DNA of 64,000 nt from Magnetospirillum sp. SS-4. Its GTDB lineage: Bacteria; Pseudomonadota; Alphaproteobacteria; Rhodospirillales; Magnetospirillaceae. The DNA lies in contig NZ_LR746531.1 in NCBI RefSeq assembly GCF_902729425.1, positions 1 to 64,000 of the forward strand. The letters are read 5' to 3'. Made by a program: the position numbers and the translations under genes. Below, piece after piece: positions 63,464 through 64,000 of this stretch. The notes beneath the pieces were generated by a model. It was not told where the DNA came from. It worked only from the letters and a program-made list of their open reading frames with translations, and did no database searches. Every line of letters starts with the position of its first letter. The first letter of the stretch is position 1.

Positions 63464-64000
63464 CGCATTGGCCTTGGCGAATTTCACCATCCAGCGGGCA
63501 TCTCGATCCTTTTGCCGCAGCTTGGCCGGCTTGTCCGTCCATTCCTCGGGGATCTGACCGGCCTTGATCGCCTCCTTCTCACCGTCGCTGTTGCGCTGCT
63601 TGGGCGCCGCCACCAGGGTGGCGTCGATGATCTGGCCGCCCATGGCCAAATAGCCGGCATCGGAGATCGCCTGGTCGAGCTTGCTGAACAGCCGCTCCAG
63701 CGCCTTGGTCTTGATCAGCGCTTCGCGGAAGTCCCACAGGGTGTTGGCGTCGGGGACCGCGTCTCCGGGGCGCAGGCCGCAGAACCGCAGCCAGGTCAGT
63801 CGGTCGCGCACCTGGAAGGACGTCTGCTGCAGCGACAGCCCATACAGCCCCTGCAGCACCAGCATCTTGAATTTCAGCACCACGTCGAACCCGGGCCGAC
63901 CGCCCTTCGACGGATCGGAGCGCCGAACCGCCTTGGTCAGCGCCGGGCGAAATTGCTCGAAGCGAACCGTCCGCTCCAGCTGCTCCAGCGGATCACCCTC
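63464..64000 (-). mobile_element. IS5-family transposase, truncated at its 3' end and running off the window
   Basis: The frame enters from beyond 64000 (EGDPLEQLERTVRFEQFRPA) and continues with KGGRPGFDVVLKFKMLVLQGLYGLS, the typical IS5 N-terminal half, up to KDRDARWMVKFAKA near 63470. Homology stops there and the frame runs into unrelated sequence. The catalytic C-terminal half (second and third DDE acids) is missing, so this copy is dead. No terminal inverted repeat is visible at the broken end. Confidence 0.8.

Overview
The window is GC-rich, densely coded and reads as chromosome of an alphaproteobacterium of the Rhodospirillales, most likely the Magnetospirillum/Paramagnetospirillum/Phaeospirillum group. 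The clues are the gene families and their neighbourhoods: a Hyb-type uptake [NiFe]-hydrogenase with a full maturation set including HupK and HypX, SoxYZ with DsrE2/TusA, an intracellular polyhydroxyalkanoate depolymerase, a CbiD-containing cobalamin route, and a leader in front of ornithine decarboxylase that looks like the alphaproteobacterial speF leader. This assignment is inferred from family recognition; no database search was run.

Layout. 0.2-9.4 kb: tRNA-Thr, two tandem radical SAM paralogues of unknown role, a PAS histidine kinase, a Nudix hydrolase, a fluoride channel with DUF190, an AsmA-like protein and an OmpA-like lipoprotein. 9.4-14.4 kb: argJ, a periplasmic parvulin, then gap-pgk (glycolysis/Calvin cycle). 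14.5-21.8 kb: cobM, a RelE/Phd-type toxin-antitoxin pair, cobK-cbiD, a MoxR ATPase, and the overlapping DUF1285-Nudix-CCA transferase group. 21.9-24.8 kb: a CBS protein, soxYZ and dsrE2-tusA (sulfur carriers). 24.8-30.4 kb: leuA behind a tetra-leucine leader peptide, cobA, TauE-like plus SCO (copper/oxidase assembly) and cobB. 30.5-32.2 kb: phaZ and a YcgN protein.

32.2-47.3 kb is the centrepiece: a cytochrome b on one side and, on the other, one long hydrogenase operon hybOABCD-hypC-hupK-hypAB-hypF-hypC-hypDE-hypX. A textbook -24/-12 (sigma-54) promoter and an upstream 16-bp perfect inverted repeat precede it. The small subunit lacks the extra cysteine of oxygen-tolerant enzymes, yet hypX (aerobic CO-ligand synthesis) is present. 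HypF is reduced to its carbamoyltransferase domain, and two small unknown genes sit antisense inside the operon.

47.3-61 kb: chemoreceptor, orphan LolD-like ATPase, ornithine decarboxylase with a structured leader containing a 42-codon uORF, a type I secretion ABC/HlyD pair, a phosphoribulokinase-like protein whose two key acidic residues are changed, a CBS protein, malonyl-CoA decarboxylase, a fused NAD(P)HX repair enzyme, and a DadA-type dehydrogenase. 61-64 kb is accessory DNA: a palindrome-rich non-coding stretch, a serine-recombinase homologue without its catalytic serine, a complete tyrosine recombinase, gene fragments and a truncated IS5-type transposase. This looks like the edge of a genomic island.
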